DNA of 64,000 nucleotides from the NCBI RefSeq assembly GCF_004341105.1, contig NZ_SLZK01000005.1, positions 1-64,000 on the forward strand. The letters run 5' to 3'. A program made the translations under genes and the position numbers. The notes under the pieces were generated by a model that worked only from the letters and a program-made list of their open reading frames with translations, did no database searches and was not told the DNA's origin. This document shows positions 41,956 through 49,703 of the stretch, piece by piece; the stretch's first letter is position 1; every line of letters starts with the position of its first letter. This DNA comes from Rhizobium sp. BK418. Its GTDB lineage: Bacteria; Pseudomonadota; Alphaproteobacteria; Rhizobiales; Rhizobiaceae.

Positions 41956-42741
41956 ATGTTCATACCGCTGCACGATGCTAATACGCTGAAGTACATCAAG
42001 GTCCAGTGGGTCACACTCGGCCTGATGGTCGCAGATATAGCCACCTGGATATTCACCGCTGTTGAAAGTGAACAGGTTGCCCAGAGTGCGACCGTCGGTC
42101 TCGGCTATATACCGGCCATCATTTTCGGCTATGCGGTGCTGGCGCCAGGGCTGGAGATCGTGCCGGAAGCGGCGACCTACATTACCTATTCCTTCGTTCA
42201 TACAAGCTTCTGGCATCTTGCCGGCAACATGATCTTCCTCTGGGTCTTCGGCGACAATGTCGAAGATGCGATGGGCCACCTGCGCTTCCTCGCTTTTTAC
42301 CTTCTTTGCGCTGCAGCCGGCGCTCTCTGCCACGGCCTGCTGTCAACGACGTCGGAAGCGCCGCTCGTCGGCGCATCCGGGGCCATTTCGGGCGTGGTGG
42401 CCGCCTATCTCGTGCTGCATCCACGCGTGCGTGTCTGGGTTCTGGTCTTCTTCCGCGTGCCGCTGCCTTTGCCAGCGTTCATCCCGCTCCTGCTTTGGGT
42501 CGGCCAACAATTCTTTATGCTGCTGATCGATCCCAGCGGCAACGTATCCTGGGGCGCGCATGTCGGCGGCATCATCGCTGGCGCCCTGCTTGTGCTGGTT
42601 ATGCGCAGGCCGGGCGTACCGCTCTTCGACCGGCAGATCGTCGCGCCTCGTGCCGTTCGCGACCGGCCGATCCCTATCCGCGTCACGGCCTCAGGCCTGC
42701 CCGTGCCGCCGCGCCTGCCCTGGGGGCGCGACAAGCTATAA
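41956..42741 (+). CDS. Rhomboid-family intramembrane serine protease
   Basis: A 261-residue inner-membrane protein with six helices. The catalytic Ser lies in GASGAISG (about residue 140) and the His in WGAHVGGIIAGA (about 200); the HTSFWHLAGNM loop near 75 also fits the rhomboid fold. Both dyad residues are present, so it should cut single-pass membrane proteins. I chose ATG 41956; the longer frame back to 41851 overlaps the adenosyltransferase. Its stop codon lies at the edge of the palindromic operator before etfB. Confidence 0.92.
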   Translation: MFIPLHDANTLKYIKVQWVTLGLMVADIATWIFTAVESEQVAQSATVGLGYIPAIIFGYAVLAPGLEIVPEAATYITYSFVHTSFWHLAGNMIFLWVFGDNVEDAMGHLRFLAFYLLCAAAGALCHGLLSTTSEAPLVGASGAISGVVAAYLVLHPRVRVWVLVFFRVPLPLPAFIPLLLWVGQQFFMLLIDPSGNVSWGAHVGGIIAGALLVLVMRRPGVPLFDRQIVAPRAVRDRPIPIRVTASGLPVPPRLPWGRDKL

Positions 42742-42768
42742 TATTGACGTGAACGTAAACGTTAATAT
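42741..42768 (+). promoter_or_regulatory. Palindromic operator upstream of etfBA, LiuR-like
   Basis: A near-perfect 28-base palindrome of the form ATATT-N-ACGT-NN-ACGT-NN-ACGT-N-AATAT; the three ACGT boxes are at 42747-42750, 42753-42756 and 42759-42762. The inner part TTGACGTGAACGTAAA matches my memory of the MerR-family LiuR site of proteobacteria, which controls branched-chain amino-acid and fatty-acid oxidation genes, including etf. It lies 157 bases upstream of etfB. Confidence 0.7.
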
Positions 42769-42924
42769 ATTGCCATTCAAATCGACTGTCTGCGTCACGG
42801 AAGCGTTGTATTTGGAGGAAAAACGCGTATCCATGTCGCCATTCGACAATCGGAGCAGCGCCCGAGCGCGCATTTTCCCAGAAGTCTCTATTGAAGGCCC
42901 ATCTCTGTTCGAAGGAAGGACCCC

Positions 42925-43674
42925 ATGAAAATTCTCGTCCCAGTCAAACGCGTTGTCGATTACAACGTGAAGATCCGCGTCAAGCCGGATGGATCGGGCG
43001 TCGACCTTGCCAACGTCAAGATGTCGATGAATCCGTTCGACGAGATTTCGGTCGAAGAAGCCCTTCGCCTGAAGGAAGCCGGCAAGGCTGAAGAAGTGGT
43101 CGTCGTGTCGATCGGCCCTGCCAAGGCAGAGGAAACGCTGCGCACAGCGCTCGCCATGGGCGCCGATCGTGCCATCCTCGTCGAGACCGATGATGCCGTC
43201 GAGCCACTTGCCGTCGCAAAGATCCTCAAGGGTGTTGCAGATGCCGAAAAGCCGGGCCTGATCATCGTCGGCAAGCAGGCGATCGACGACGATTCCAATC
43301 AGACCGGCCAGATGCTCGCAGCCCTCCTCGGCTCCGCCCAGGCGACCTTCGCCTCCAAGATTCAGATCGATGGCGACAGCGCCACGGTTACCCGTGAAAT
43401 CGACGGCGGTCTGCAGACGATCAAGATCAAGCTGCCGGCTGTCGTGACGACCGACCTGCGTTTGAACGAGCCGCGCTACGCCACCTTGCCGAACATCATG
43501 AAGGCAAAGAAGAAGCCGCTCGACAAGAAAAGCCCGGCCGATTTCGGTGTATCCACCGCCCCACGCCTCAAGGTTTTGAAGACGGAAGAGCCCTCCGGCC
43601 GCAAGGCAGGCGTGAAGGTGAAATCGGTTGCCGAGCTTGTCGACAAGCTCAAGAACGAAGCCGGCGTACTGTAA
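42925..43674 (+). CDS. etfB: Electron-transfer flavoprotein beta subunit
   Basis: Small subunit of the ETF heterodimer, which collects electrons from acyl-CoA and other dehydrogenases and passes them to ETF:quinone oxidoreductase. The 249 residues begin MKILVPVKRVVDYNVKIRVK and hold the AMP-binding signature region (VVVVSIGPAKAEETLRTALAMGADRA near 55; KQAIDDDSNQTGQMLA near 120). The ATG is preceded by GAAGGAAGGA. It is first in the etfBA operon, which has a palindromic operator in front. Confidence 0.97.
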   Translation: MKILVPVKRVVDYNVKIRVKPDGSGVDLANVKMSMNPFDEISVEEALRLKEAGKAEEVVVVSIGPAKAEETLRTALAMGADRAILVETDDAVEPLAVAKILKGVADAEKPGLIIVGKQAIDDDSNQTGQMLAALLGSAQATFASKIQIDGDSATVTREIDGGLQTIKIKLPAVVTTDLRLNEPRYATLPNIMKAKKKPLDKKSPADFGVSTAPRLKVLKTEEPSGRKAGVKVKSVAELVDKLKNEAGVL

Positions 43675-43698
43675 GTTCTGGAAAGGGAGAACACGATA

Positions 43699-44628
43699 AT
43701 GGCCATTCTTCTTCTGGCTGACCACGACAGCGCGAGCCTTTCCGACCAGACTGCCAAGGCTCTGACGGCTGCTTCCAAGATCGGCGGCGACGTTCATGTG
43801 CTGGTCGCAGGCAAGGGCGCCAAGGCTGCTGCCGATGCTGCTGCGAAGCTCTCCGGCGTCTCCAAGGTACTGCTGGCTGAGAGCGACGAGCTAGCCAACA
43901 ACCTTGCCGAACCGCTCGCCGACCTGATCGTTTCGCTCGCCGGCAGCTATGACACGATCGTCGCTGCTGCCACCTCCACCGGCAAGAACGTCATGCCGCG
44001 CGTCGCAGCGCTCCTCGATGTCGCCCAGGTCTCCGAAATCATCGAGGTAGTGTCGCCCGACACCTTCAAGCGGCCGATCTATGCAGGCAATGCCATTCAG
44101 ACGGTGCAGGCGAGCGACGCCAAGAAGGTCGTCACCGTGCGCACCGCCTCCTTCGCCTCGGCTTCCGAGGGCGGCTCGGCTGCGGTCGAAGCAATCCCGG
44201 CCGTCTCGGATCCCGGCCTTTCGAATTTCGTATCCGACGCACTGTCGGCCTCCGAGCGTCCGGAACTGACGTCTGCCAAGATCATCATTTCCGGCGGTCG
44301 CGCGCTCGGCTCCGCCGAGAAGTTCAAGGAAGTCATCCTGCCAGTCGCCGATAAGCTCGGCGCTGCCGTCGGCGCTTCGCGCGCCGCAGTTGATGCCGGT
44401 TACGCGCCGAATGACTGGCAGGTCGGCCAGACCGGCAAGGTCGTCGCCCCGCAGCTCTACATCGCCTGCGGCATCTCGGGTGCCATCCAGCATCTGGCCG
44501 GCATGAAAGATTCGAAGGTCATCGTCGCCATCAATAAGGACGAGGAAGCGCCGATCTTCCAGATTGCCGACTATGGACTTGTCGCCGATCTCTTCGACGT
44601 GCTGCCGGAGCTCGAAAAAGCCCTCTGA
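43699..44628 (+). CDS. etfA: Electron-transfer flavoprotein alpha subunit
   Basis: Large ETF subunit that binds the redox FAD. The 309 residues have the N-terminal nucleotide-fold domain (MAILLLADHDSASLSDQTAK) and the C-terminal FAD domain, with SGGRALGSAEKFKEV near 200, GASRAAVDAGY near 225, GQTGKVVAPQLYIACGISGAIQH near 243 and AINKDEEAPIF near 275. AGGGAG lies about ten bases before the ATG. It starts 24 bases after etfB and a hairpin follows. Confidence 0.97.
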   Translation: MAILLLADHDSASLSDQTAKALTAASKIGGDVHVLVAGKGAKAAADAAAKLSGVSKVLLAESDELANNLAEPLADLIVSLAGSYDTIVAAATSTGKNVMPRVAALLDVAQVSEIIEVVSPDTFKRPIYAGNAIQTVQASDAKKVVTVRTASFASASEGGSAAVEAIPAVSDPGLSNFVSDALSASERPELTSAKIIISGGRALGSAEKFKEVILPVADKLGAAVGASRAAVDAGYAPNDWQVGQTGKVVAPQLYIACGISGAIQHLAGMKDSKVIVAINKDEEAPIFQIADYGLVADLFDVLPELEKAL

Positions 44629-44696
44629 TCGGGCAGATTGACTTCTTTTCGCACTTGCGAATGACTGGAAAATTGTCTTCTATCGGTCTACTACTT

Positions 44697-44722
44697 TTGC
44701 CGGGCGATCTTTCGTCCGGCAA
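44697..44722 (+). terminator. Candidate terminator of etfBA
   Basis: TTGCCGG (44697-44703) pairs with CCGGCAA (44716-44722), extended by CGA/TCG after single bulges. TTTC follows. It lies 69 bases past the etfA stop. Confidence 0.55.
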
Positions 44723-44775
44723 TTTCATATAAAAATACCGGCAGCGCGGGGGTGTATGCCGGGCGGGGGTTGGAG

Positions 44776-45657
44776 ATGAGTGCGGTGTTGAAGAATATTG
44801 GTATCATCGGTGCGGGCCAGATGGGCTGTGGCATCGCGCATGTTTCGGCCGCCGCAGGATACAAGGTTCACATCTACGATCTGTCGCAGGATCGCATCGA
44901 ATCCGGCCTTGCCACCATCAACGGCAATTTTGCGCGCCAGGTGACGAGCGGCAAGATGAGCGACGAAGAGCGCAGCGCAGCGCTTTCGCGTATCACCGGC
45001 TCCGCCGATATCAACGACCTCGCTCCTTCCGACCTCGTCATCGAGGCGGCGACCGAGGATGAAAGCGTCAAGCGGAAGATCTACGCGCAGGTCTGTCCGG
45101 TGCTGAAGCCGGAAGCAATCCTTGCCACCAACACCTCTTCCCTGTCGATCACCCGACTTGCCGCAGCGACCGACCGCGCCGAACGCTTTATGGGCATCCA
45201 TTTCATGAATCCGGTACCGGTTATGAAGCTCGTGGAACTGGTGCGTGGTATCGCCACCGAAGAAACGACCTTCGCCGCCGCCAAGGAATTCGTCGCATCG
45301 CTGGAAAAGACCGTCACGGTCGCCGAGGATTTCCCGGCTTTCATCGTCAACCGCATCCTTCTGCCGATGATCAACGAAGCGATCTACACGCTGTACGAAG
45401 GCGTCGGCACCGTCGATGCCATCGACACTGCCATGAAGCTTGGGGCCAACCATCCGATGGGGCCGCTGCAGCTTGCCGATTTCATCGGCCTCGATACCTG
45501 TTTGTCGATTATGCAGGTGCTGCATGATGGCCTCGCCGACAGCAAATACCGTCCCTGCCCGCTTCTGGTGAAATATGTCGAGGCAGGCTGGCTCGGCCGC
45601 AAATCCGGCCGCGGCTTCTACGATTATCGCGGCGAAACCCCAATTCCGACCCGCTGA
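44776..45657 (+). CDS. 3-hydroxybutyryl-CoA dehydrogenase
   Basis: NAD(P)-dependent oxidation of 3-hydroxybutyryl-CoA to acetoacetyl-CoA, or the reverse. The 293 residues carry the Rossmann motif GAGQMGCGIAH near 11, the catalytic His in GIHFMNPVPVM near 140 and Asn in FIVNRILLPM near 190. Length is that of the bacterial single-domain Hbd/PaaH family. GGAG directly before the ATG is close but in range of the adjacent GGTTGG. It lies downstream of etfBA and could draw on the same acyl-CoA oxidation pathway, though a hairpin separates them. Confidence 0.94.
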   Translation: MSAVLKNIGIIGAGQMGCGIAHVSAAAGYKVHIYDLSQDRIESGLATINGNFARQVTSGKMSDEERSAALSRITGSADINDLAPSDLVIEAATEDESVKRKIYAQVCPVLKPEAILATNTSSLSITRLAAATDRAERFMGIHFMNPVPVMKLVELVRGIATEETTFAAAKEFVASLEKTVTVAEDFPAFIVNRILLPMINEAIYTLYEGVGTVDAIDTAMKLGANHPMGPLQLADFIGLDTCLSIMQVLHDGLADSKYRPCPLLVKYVEAGWLGRKSGRGFYDYRGETPIPTR

Positions 45658-45732
45658 GCGAGCATCGCCTGAAGAGGCGAGTGGAACAAATGCTCGCAAC
45701 GTGCTTTCCTTGCATGAACGGAAGGAGACGCC

Positions 45733-45825
45733 ATGTCGAGCGAATTGCCGATGTTTCTGCTTCAGTGCTGTGTCCTGATCGGACTTTCCGGCATCTTCTT
45801 CATTCGCGGCGCCGGCGACCCCTGA
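45733..45825 (+). CDS. 30-residue putative membrane microprotein
   Basis: A very short gene with a strong ribosome site: GAAGGAGA six to seven bases before the ATG. The product is 30 residues: a polar start MSSELP, a hydrophobic stretch FLLQCCVLIGLSGIFF and an RGAGDP tail. The middle could be a single membrane helix with two adjacent cysteines at positions 12-13. I do not know it from any family. It lies 75 bases after the hydroxybutyryl-CoA dehydrogenase stop and converges on tlpA with eight bases between. Confidence 0.6.
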   Translation: MSSELPMFLLQCCVLIGLSGIFFIRGAGDP

Positions 45826-45832
45826 TCGCTCG

Positions 45833-46495
45833 CTATGAACCGACAGCACCCTTGATCAGCGCCTTGGCATCTTCGCTGTCCCATGCCGCCGGGCCGTTCA
45901 TGGCCGAAATCAGGCACCCCTTGTCATCGAGCAGCAGCGTTACCGGCAGACCGAACGCAAGGCCCTCCTTCTTCAGACTGTTGAACACGCCGATCGTGTT
46001 GTCCCGGTAGAGCTGCAGGGCATCGACGCCGATTTCGCTGAGGAATGCCTTTGGCTTTTCGTCGTCGCCGGTGTCGATATTGACGGGCACGACCTGGAAC
46101 TTGTCGCTGCCCATCTGCTTCTCCAGCGCGTTCAGCGCCGGCATCTCCTCGCGACAGGGCACGCACCATGTGGCCCAGAGATTGAGAAGCACGGTCTTGC
46201 CCGAGAAATGATCGAGCGTCATCGGCTTGCCATCGGGGCCGTTGAAGGCGATGGTCTCAAGCTTCTTCGGCTGGCTGGCGGCAACCATGGCCGCAACCTG
46301 ACCCTTCATCAGCGGGCTCAGATTGGCAGCATGCTCCTTCGTCAGCGGGCACTCGGCCGAGGCCGTATCACTGACGCCATTGCCAATGCCCGTCTCCTTC
46401 ACGTATACCGCTGCCGCACCGGCAACAATGCCTGCAACGGCGGCGATTGCGATCAGTTTAACGGACGGCAGCCCGAAGGGTTTTTTTGTCGTCAT
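45833..46495 (-). CDS. tlpA: TlpA-type membrane-anchored thioredoxin
   Basis: A 220-residue thiol:disulfide reductase with an N-terminal membrane anchor (LIAIAAVAGIVAGAAAVYV, about residues 16-34) and a periplasmic thioredoxin fold. The active site is ATWCVPCREEMP near 105, and the cis-Pro loop is GLPVTLLLD near 180. In Bradyrhizobium TlpA is needed for cytochrome oxidase maturation, especially in copper insertion. The start at 46495 is divergent from argH. The extra pair of cysteines (AECPLTKEH and KGCLISAM) resembles that of B. japonicum TlpA. Confidence 0.92.
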   Translation of the reverse strand: MTTKKPFGLPSVKLIAIAAVAGIVAGAAAVYVKETGIGNGVSDTASAECPLTKEHAANLSPLMKGQVAAMVAASQPKKLETIAFNGPDGKPMTLDHFSGKTVLLNLWATWCVPCREEMPALNALEKQMGSDKFQVVPVNIDTGDDEKPKAFLSEIGVDALQLYRDNTIGVFNSLKKEGLAFGLPVTLLLDDKGCLISAMNGPAAWDSEDAKALIKGAVGS

Positions 46496-46521
46496 TTCAT
46501 TCTCCAGGACGGGCATCTTCC

Positions 46522-47925
46522 ATGGCCGAGGACAATACGGATACCAAATCCTCCAACCAGATGTGGGGCGGACGTTTTGCTTCCGGTCCCGATGCGATCA
46601 TGGAGGAGATAAATGCCTCGATCGGTTTCGACAAGAAGCTGTTTGCCCAGGATATCCGCGGATCGATTGCCCACGCTACAATGCTCGCCCATCAGGGCAT
46701 CATTTCATCAGACGATAAGGACAAGATCGTTCACGGGCTAAACACGATCCTGTCAGAAATCGAAAGCGGCAATTTCGAATTCTCGCGCCAGCTCGAAGAC
46801 ATTCACATGAATGTCGAGGCTCGGCTTGCGACCCTGATCGGTGCGGCCGCCGGCCGTTTACATACGGCCCGCTCGCGCAACGACCAGGTAGCGCTCGATT
46901 TCCGCCTGTGGGTCAAGGAAGAGCTGCAGAAGACCGAGGCGATGCTGACCGATTTGATCGCAGCCTTCCTCGACCGTGCAGAGGAACATGCCGAGAGCGT
47001 CATGCCCGGCTTCACGCATCTTCAGACCGCCCAGCCGGTCACGTTCGGCCACCACTGCATGGCCTATGTCGAAATGTTCGGCCGCGACCGTTCGCGCGTT
47101 CGCCATGCTATTGAACATCTGGACGAAAGCCCGATCGGTGCGGCGGCACTTGCCGGCACCGGCTATCCGATTGACCGCCACATGACGGCAAAGGCTCTCG
47201 GCTTCCGCGAGCCGACCCGCAATTCGATCGATACCGTCTCCGATCGCGACTTCGCTATCGAATTCCTGGCAATTGCCGCGATCTGCGCCGTGCATCTGTC
47301 GCGTCTTGCCGAGGAAATCGTCATCTGGTCGACTCCGCAATTCGGCTTCGTGCGCCTTTCCGACGCCTTCTCGACCGGCTCCTCCATCATGCCGCAGAAG
47401 AAGAATCCGGACGCGGCCGAGCTGGTGCGCGCCAAGACCGGCCGCATCAACGGCTCGCTGATCGCCTTGCTGACAATTATGAAGGGCCTGCCGCTTGCCT
47501 ATTCCAAGGACATGCAGGAAGACAAGGAACAGGTCTTCGACGCCGCCGAAAGCCTCGATCTGGCGATCGCCGCCATGACCGGCATGGTCCGCGACATGAC
47601 GATCAACACGGCCAGAATGAAAGCAGCAGCCGGATCCGGTTATTCGACTGCGACCGATCTTGCCGACTGGCTGGTGCGCGAGGCGGGCCTTCCATTCCGC
47701 GACGCTCACCATGTAACTGGCCGTGCCGTGGCACTCGCTGAAAGCAAGGGCTGCGATCTTTCGGAGCTTTCGCTTGCCGATCTGCAGGCGATCAATCCGG
47801 CCATTACAGAGAAGGTCTATGACGTGCTGACGGTCGAAGCCTCCGTCGCCAGCCGCAAGAGCTTCGGCGGCACCGCACCATCGGAAGTCAAGAAGCAGAT
47901 AGCCTATTGGCGTACCCGCAACTAA
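46522..47925 (+). CDS. argH: Argininosuccinate lyase
   Basis: Final arginine-synthesis step, splitting argininosuccinate to arginine and fumarate. The 467 residues carry the fumarase/aspartase superfamily signature GSSIMPQKKNPD near 290 and the active-site THLQTAQPVTFGHH near 170. Length matches the family. The ATG at 46522 is preceded by a weak ribosome site; an in-frame alternative upstream at 46486 overlaps tlpA. It begins the argH-lptM-lysA run and is followed by a hairpin repeat. Confidence 0.97.
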   Translation: MAEDNTDTKSSNQMWGGRFASGPDAIMEEINASIGFDKKLFAQDIRGSIAHATMLAHQGIISSDDKDKIVHGLNTILSEIESGNFEFSRQLEDIHMNVEARLATLIGAAAGRLHTARSRNDQVALDFRLWVKEELQKTEAMLTDLIAAFLDRAEEHAESVMPGFTHLQTAQPVTFGHHCMAYVEMFGRDRSRVRHAIEHLDESPIGAAALAGTGYPIDRHMTAKALGFREPTRNSIDTVSDRDFAIEFLAIAAICAVHLSRLAEEIVIWSTPQFGFVRLSDAFSTGSSIMPQKKNPDAAELVRAKTGRINGSLIALLTIMKGLPLAYSKDMQEDKEQVFDAAESLDLAIAAMTGMVRDMTINTARMKAAAGSGYSTATDLADWLVREAGLPFRDAHHVTGRAVALAESKGCDLSELSLADLQAINPAITEKVYDVLTVEASVASRKSFGGTAPSEVKKQIAYWRTRN

Positions 47926-47926
47926 T

Positions 47927-47970
47927 GCATTTCCGGGCAAAGCGAAAACCTGTTCACCATCGGGAAATGC
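47927..47970. repeat. GCATTTCC-type intergenic hairpin
   Basis: GCATTTCC (47927-47934) and GGAAATGC (47963-47970) form an eight-base stem around a 28-base loop, one base after the argH stop. It has the same arms as the first hairpin of the mosaic at 21036-21078 and also a GGC-AA pattern next to the left arm, so it is a second copy of that family. It may serve as argH terminator. Confidence 0.7.
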
Positions 47971-48059
47971 GCTGAGCACGAAGCTTCAACAATCAGGGTG
48001 CACAAGGCTGATAAACTTCGCTATGAAGGTGCCAGCCAGTGCCCGACATGAGGATATCC

Positions 48060-48254
48060 ATGCAGACGAGCTTGCCGCATTTCATCCGCCTCACGGTGGT
48101 TTTTGCCGTCATCGGCCTTGCCGTTGCCGGATGCGGCCGCAAGGGTGATCTTGATCCTCCGAGCGCCAACGCGACGAAGGGCGGCGATCTTTCCAAGCCG
48201 ACGAAACAACCAGGCTCCGTCGACAAGCCTTTTATTCTCGATCCCCTTCTCTAA
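48060..48254 (+). CDS. lptM: LptM-type small lipoprotein
   Basis: A 64-residue lipoprotein. The signal sequence is short (MQTSLPHFIRLTVVFAVIGLAVAGC) with lipobox AVAGC; the mature part starts CGRKGDLDPPS, matching the LptM/YifL family, a partner that helps LptD mature in the LPS translocon of E. coli. GAGG lies seven bases before the ATG at 48060. Its place between argH and lysA is common in proteobacteria. The E. coli function is from published work on LptM and is inferred here. Confidence 0.88.
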   Translation: MQTSLPHFIRLTVVFAVIGLAVAGCGRKGDLDPPSANATKGGDLSKPTKQPGSVDKPFILDPLL

Positions 48255-48266
48255 GGCCAGACTCCT

Positions 48267-49535
48267 GTGAACCATTTCGAGTATCGCGACGGCATTCTCC
48301 ACGCCGAGAATGTTTCCGTTCCTGACCTCGCCAAGGCGGTCGGCACGCCGTTCTACGTCTATTCGACAGCGACGCTCGAGCGCCATTACCGGGTATTCGC
48401 CGAAGCCTTCGGCGACATCGATTCCATGGTCTGCTACGCGATGAAGGCGAATTCGAACCAGGCCGTGCTGAAAACACTCGGTCGGCTCGGCGCCGGTATC
48501 GATGTGGTGTCGGAGGGCGAACTGCGCCGCGCGCTTGCTGCCGGTATTCCCGCGAGCCGCATCATGTTCTCGGGTGTCGGCAAGACCCCGCATGAGATGG
48601 ATTATGCGCTGGAAGCCGGCATCTACTGTTTCAACGTCGAATCCGAACCGGAGCTCGAAATCCTCAACCAGCGCGCCGTCCGTGTCGGCAAAAAGGCTCC
48701 CATCTCCTTCCGCATCAATCCCGATGTCGATGCCCGCACGCACGCGAAGATCTCGACCGGCAAGAAAGAAAACAAGTTCGGCATTTCCTGGGAGCGTGCC
48801 CGCACTATCTACGCCCGCGCCGCCAGCTTGCCAGGCATTGAAGTGACCGGCATCGATATGCATATCGGCAGCCAAATCACCGAGCTACAGCCCTTTGACG
48901 ATGCCTTCAAGCTGTTGCACGATCTGGTCAATACGTTGCGCGCCGATGGCCACACGATCCACCATGTCGATATCGGCGGCGGGCTCGGCGTTCCCTACAA
49001 GGACGACAACAATCCGCCGCCCTTGCCGGACGCCTATGCCGCAATCGTCAAGAACCAGCTTCGCGGGCTGAACTGTAAGATCATCACCGAGCCCGGCCGA
49101 CTGATCGTCGGCAATGCCGGCATCCTCGTCACCGAGGTCCTCTATGTGAAGGATGGCGGCGAGAAGACTTTCGTGATCGTCGATGGCGCGATGAACGACC
49201 TCATCCGCCCGACCCTTTATGAAGCCTATCATGAGATCAAGCCGGTGGTGATTTCGGCTGCTAACGCTCCGCGCATCCGTGCCGATGTCGTCGGCCCCGT
49301 CTGCGAAACGGGTGATTACCTCGCCCTCGACCGCGAAATGGCAGCCCCGAAGCCGGGCGACCTCCAGGCCGTCAGCACCGCCGGTGCCTATGGCGCGGTC
49401 CAGGCCGGTACCTACAACAGCCGCCTGCTGGTGCCCGAAGTGCTGGTCAACGGCGACGAATTTCACGTCATTCGCCCACGCCGCACCTATTCGGAATTGA
49501 TCGGTCTCGATTCCGTTCCGGCCTGGCTGGACTGA
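48267..49535 (+). CDS. lysA: Diaminopimelate decarboxylase
   Basis: Final lysine-synthesis step, removing CO2 from meso-diaminopimelate with pyridoxal phosphate. The 422 residues contain the PLP-lysine in CYAMKANSNQAVL near 60, the HIGSQITE and GGGLGVPY motifs near 200 and 235, and the dimer-site CETGDYLA near 348. A GTG start at 48267 follows the lptM stop by 12 bases. It completes the argH-lptM-lysA unit. Confidence 0.96.
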   Translation: MNHFEYRDGILHAENVSVPDLAKAVGTPFYVYSTATLERHYRVFAEAFGDIDSMVCYAMKANSNQAVLKTLGRLGAGIDVVSEGELRRALAAGIPASRIMFSGVGKTPHEMDYALEAGIYCFNVESEPELEILNQRAVRVGKKAPISFRINPDVDARTHAKISTGKKENKFGISWERARTIYARAASLPGIEVTGIDMHIGSQITELQPFDDAFKLLHDLVNTLRADGHTIHHVDIGGGLGVPYKDDNNPPPLPDAYAAIVKNQLRGLNCKIITEPGRLIVGNAGILVTEVLYVKDGGEKTFVIVDGAMNDLIRPTLYEAYHEIKPVVISAANAPRIRADVVGPVCETGDYLALDREMAAPKPGDLQAVSTAGAYGAVQAGTYNSRLLVPEVLVNGDEFHVIRPRRTYSELIGLDSVPAWLD

Positions 49536-49703
49536 AAGTCGCAATCACTTTTTGGCTACCAAAGGCGAAAAACTGGTATTCGGGGGGCCTCGCCCTCGCC
49601 TTCGCCACAAAGAGTGTTATCCTTTTCCTTCGCGAGCGTATTGCCCAGCAATCGCCGGAAGGGCCCTGTGTTCCCTGAACGCCAGATCGCGGAGACCGGA
49701 TTG

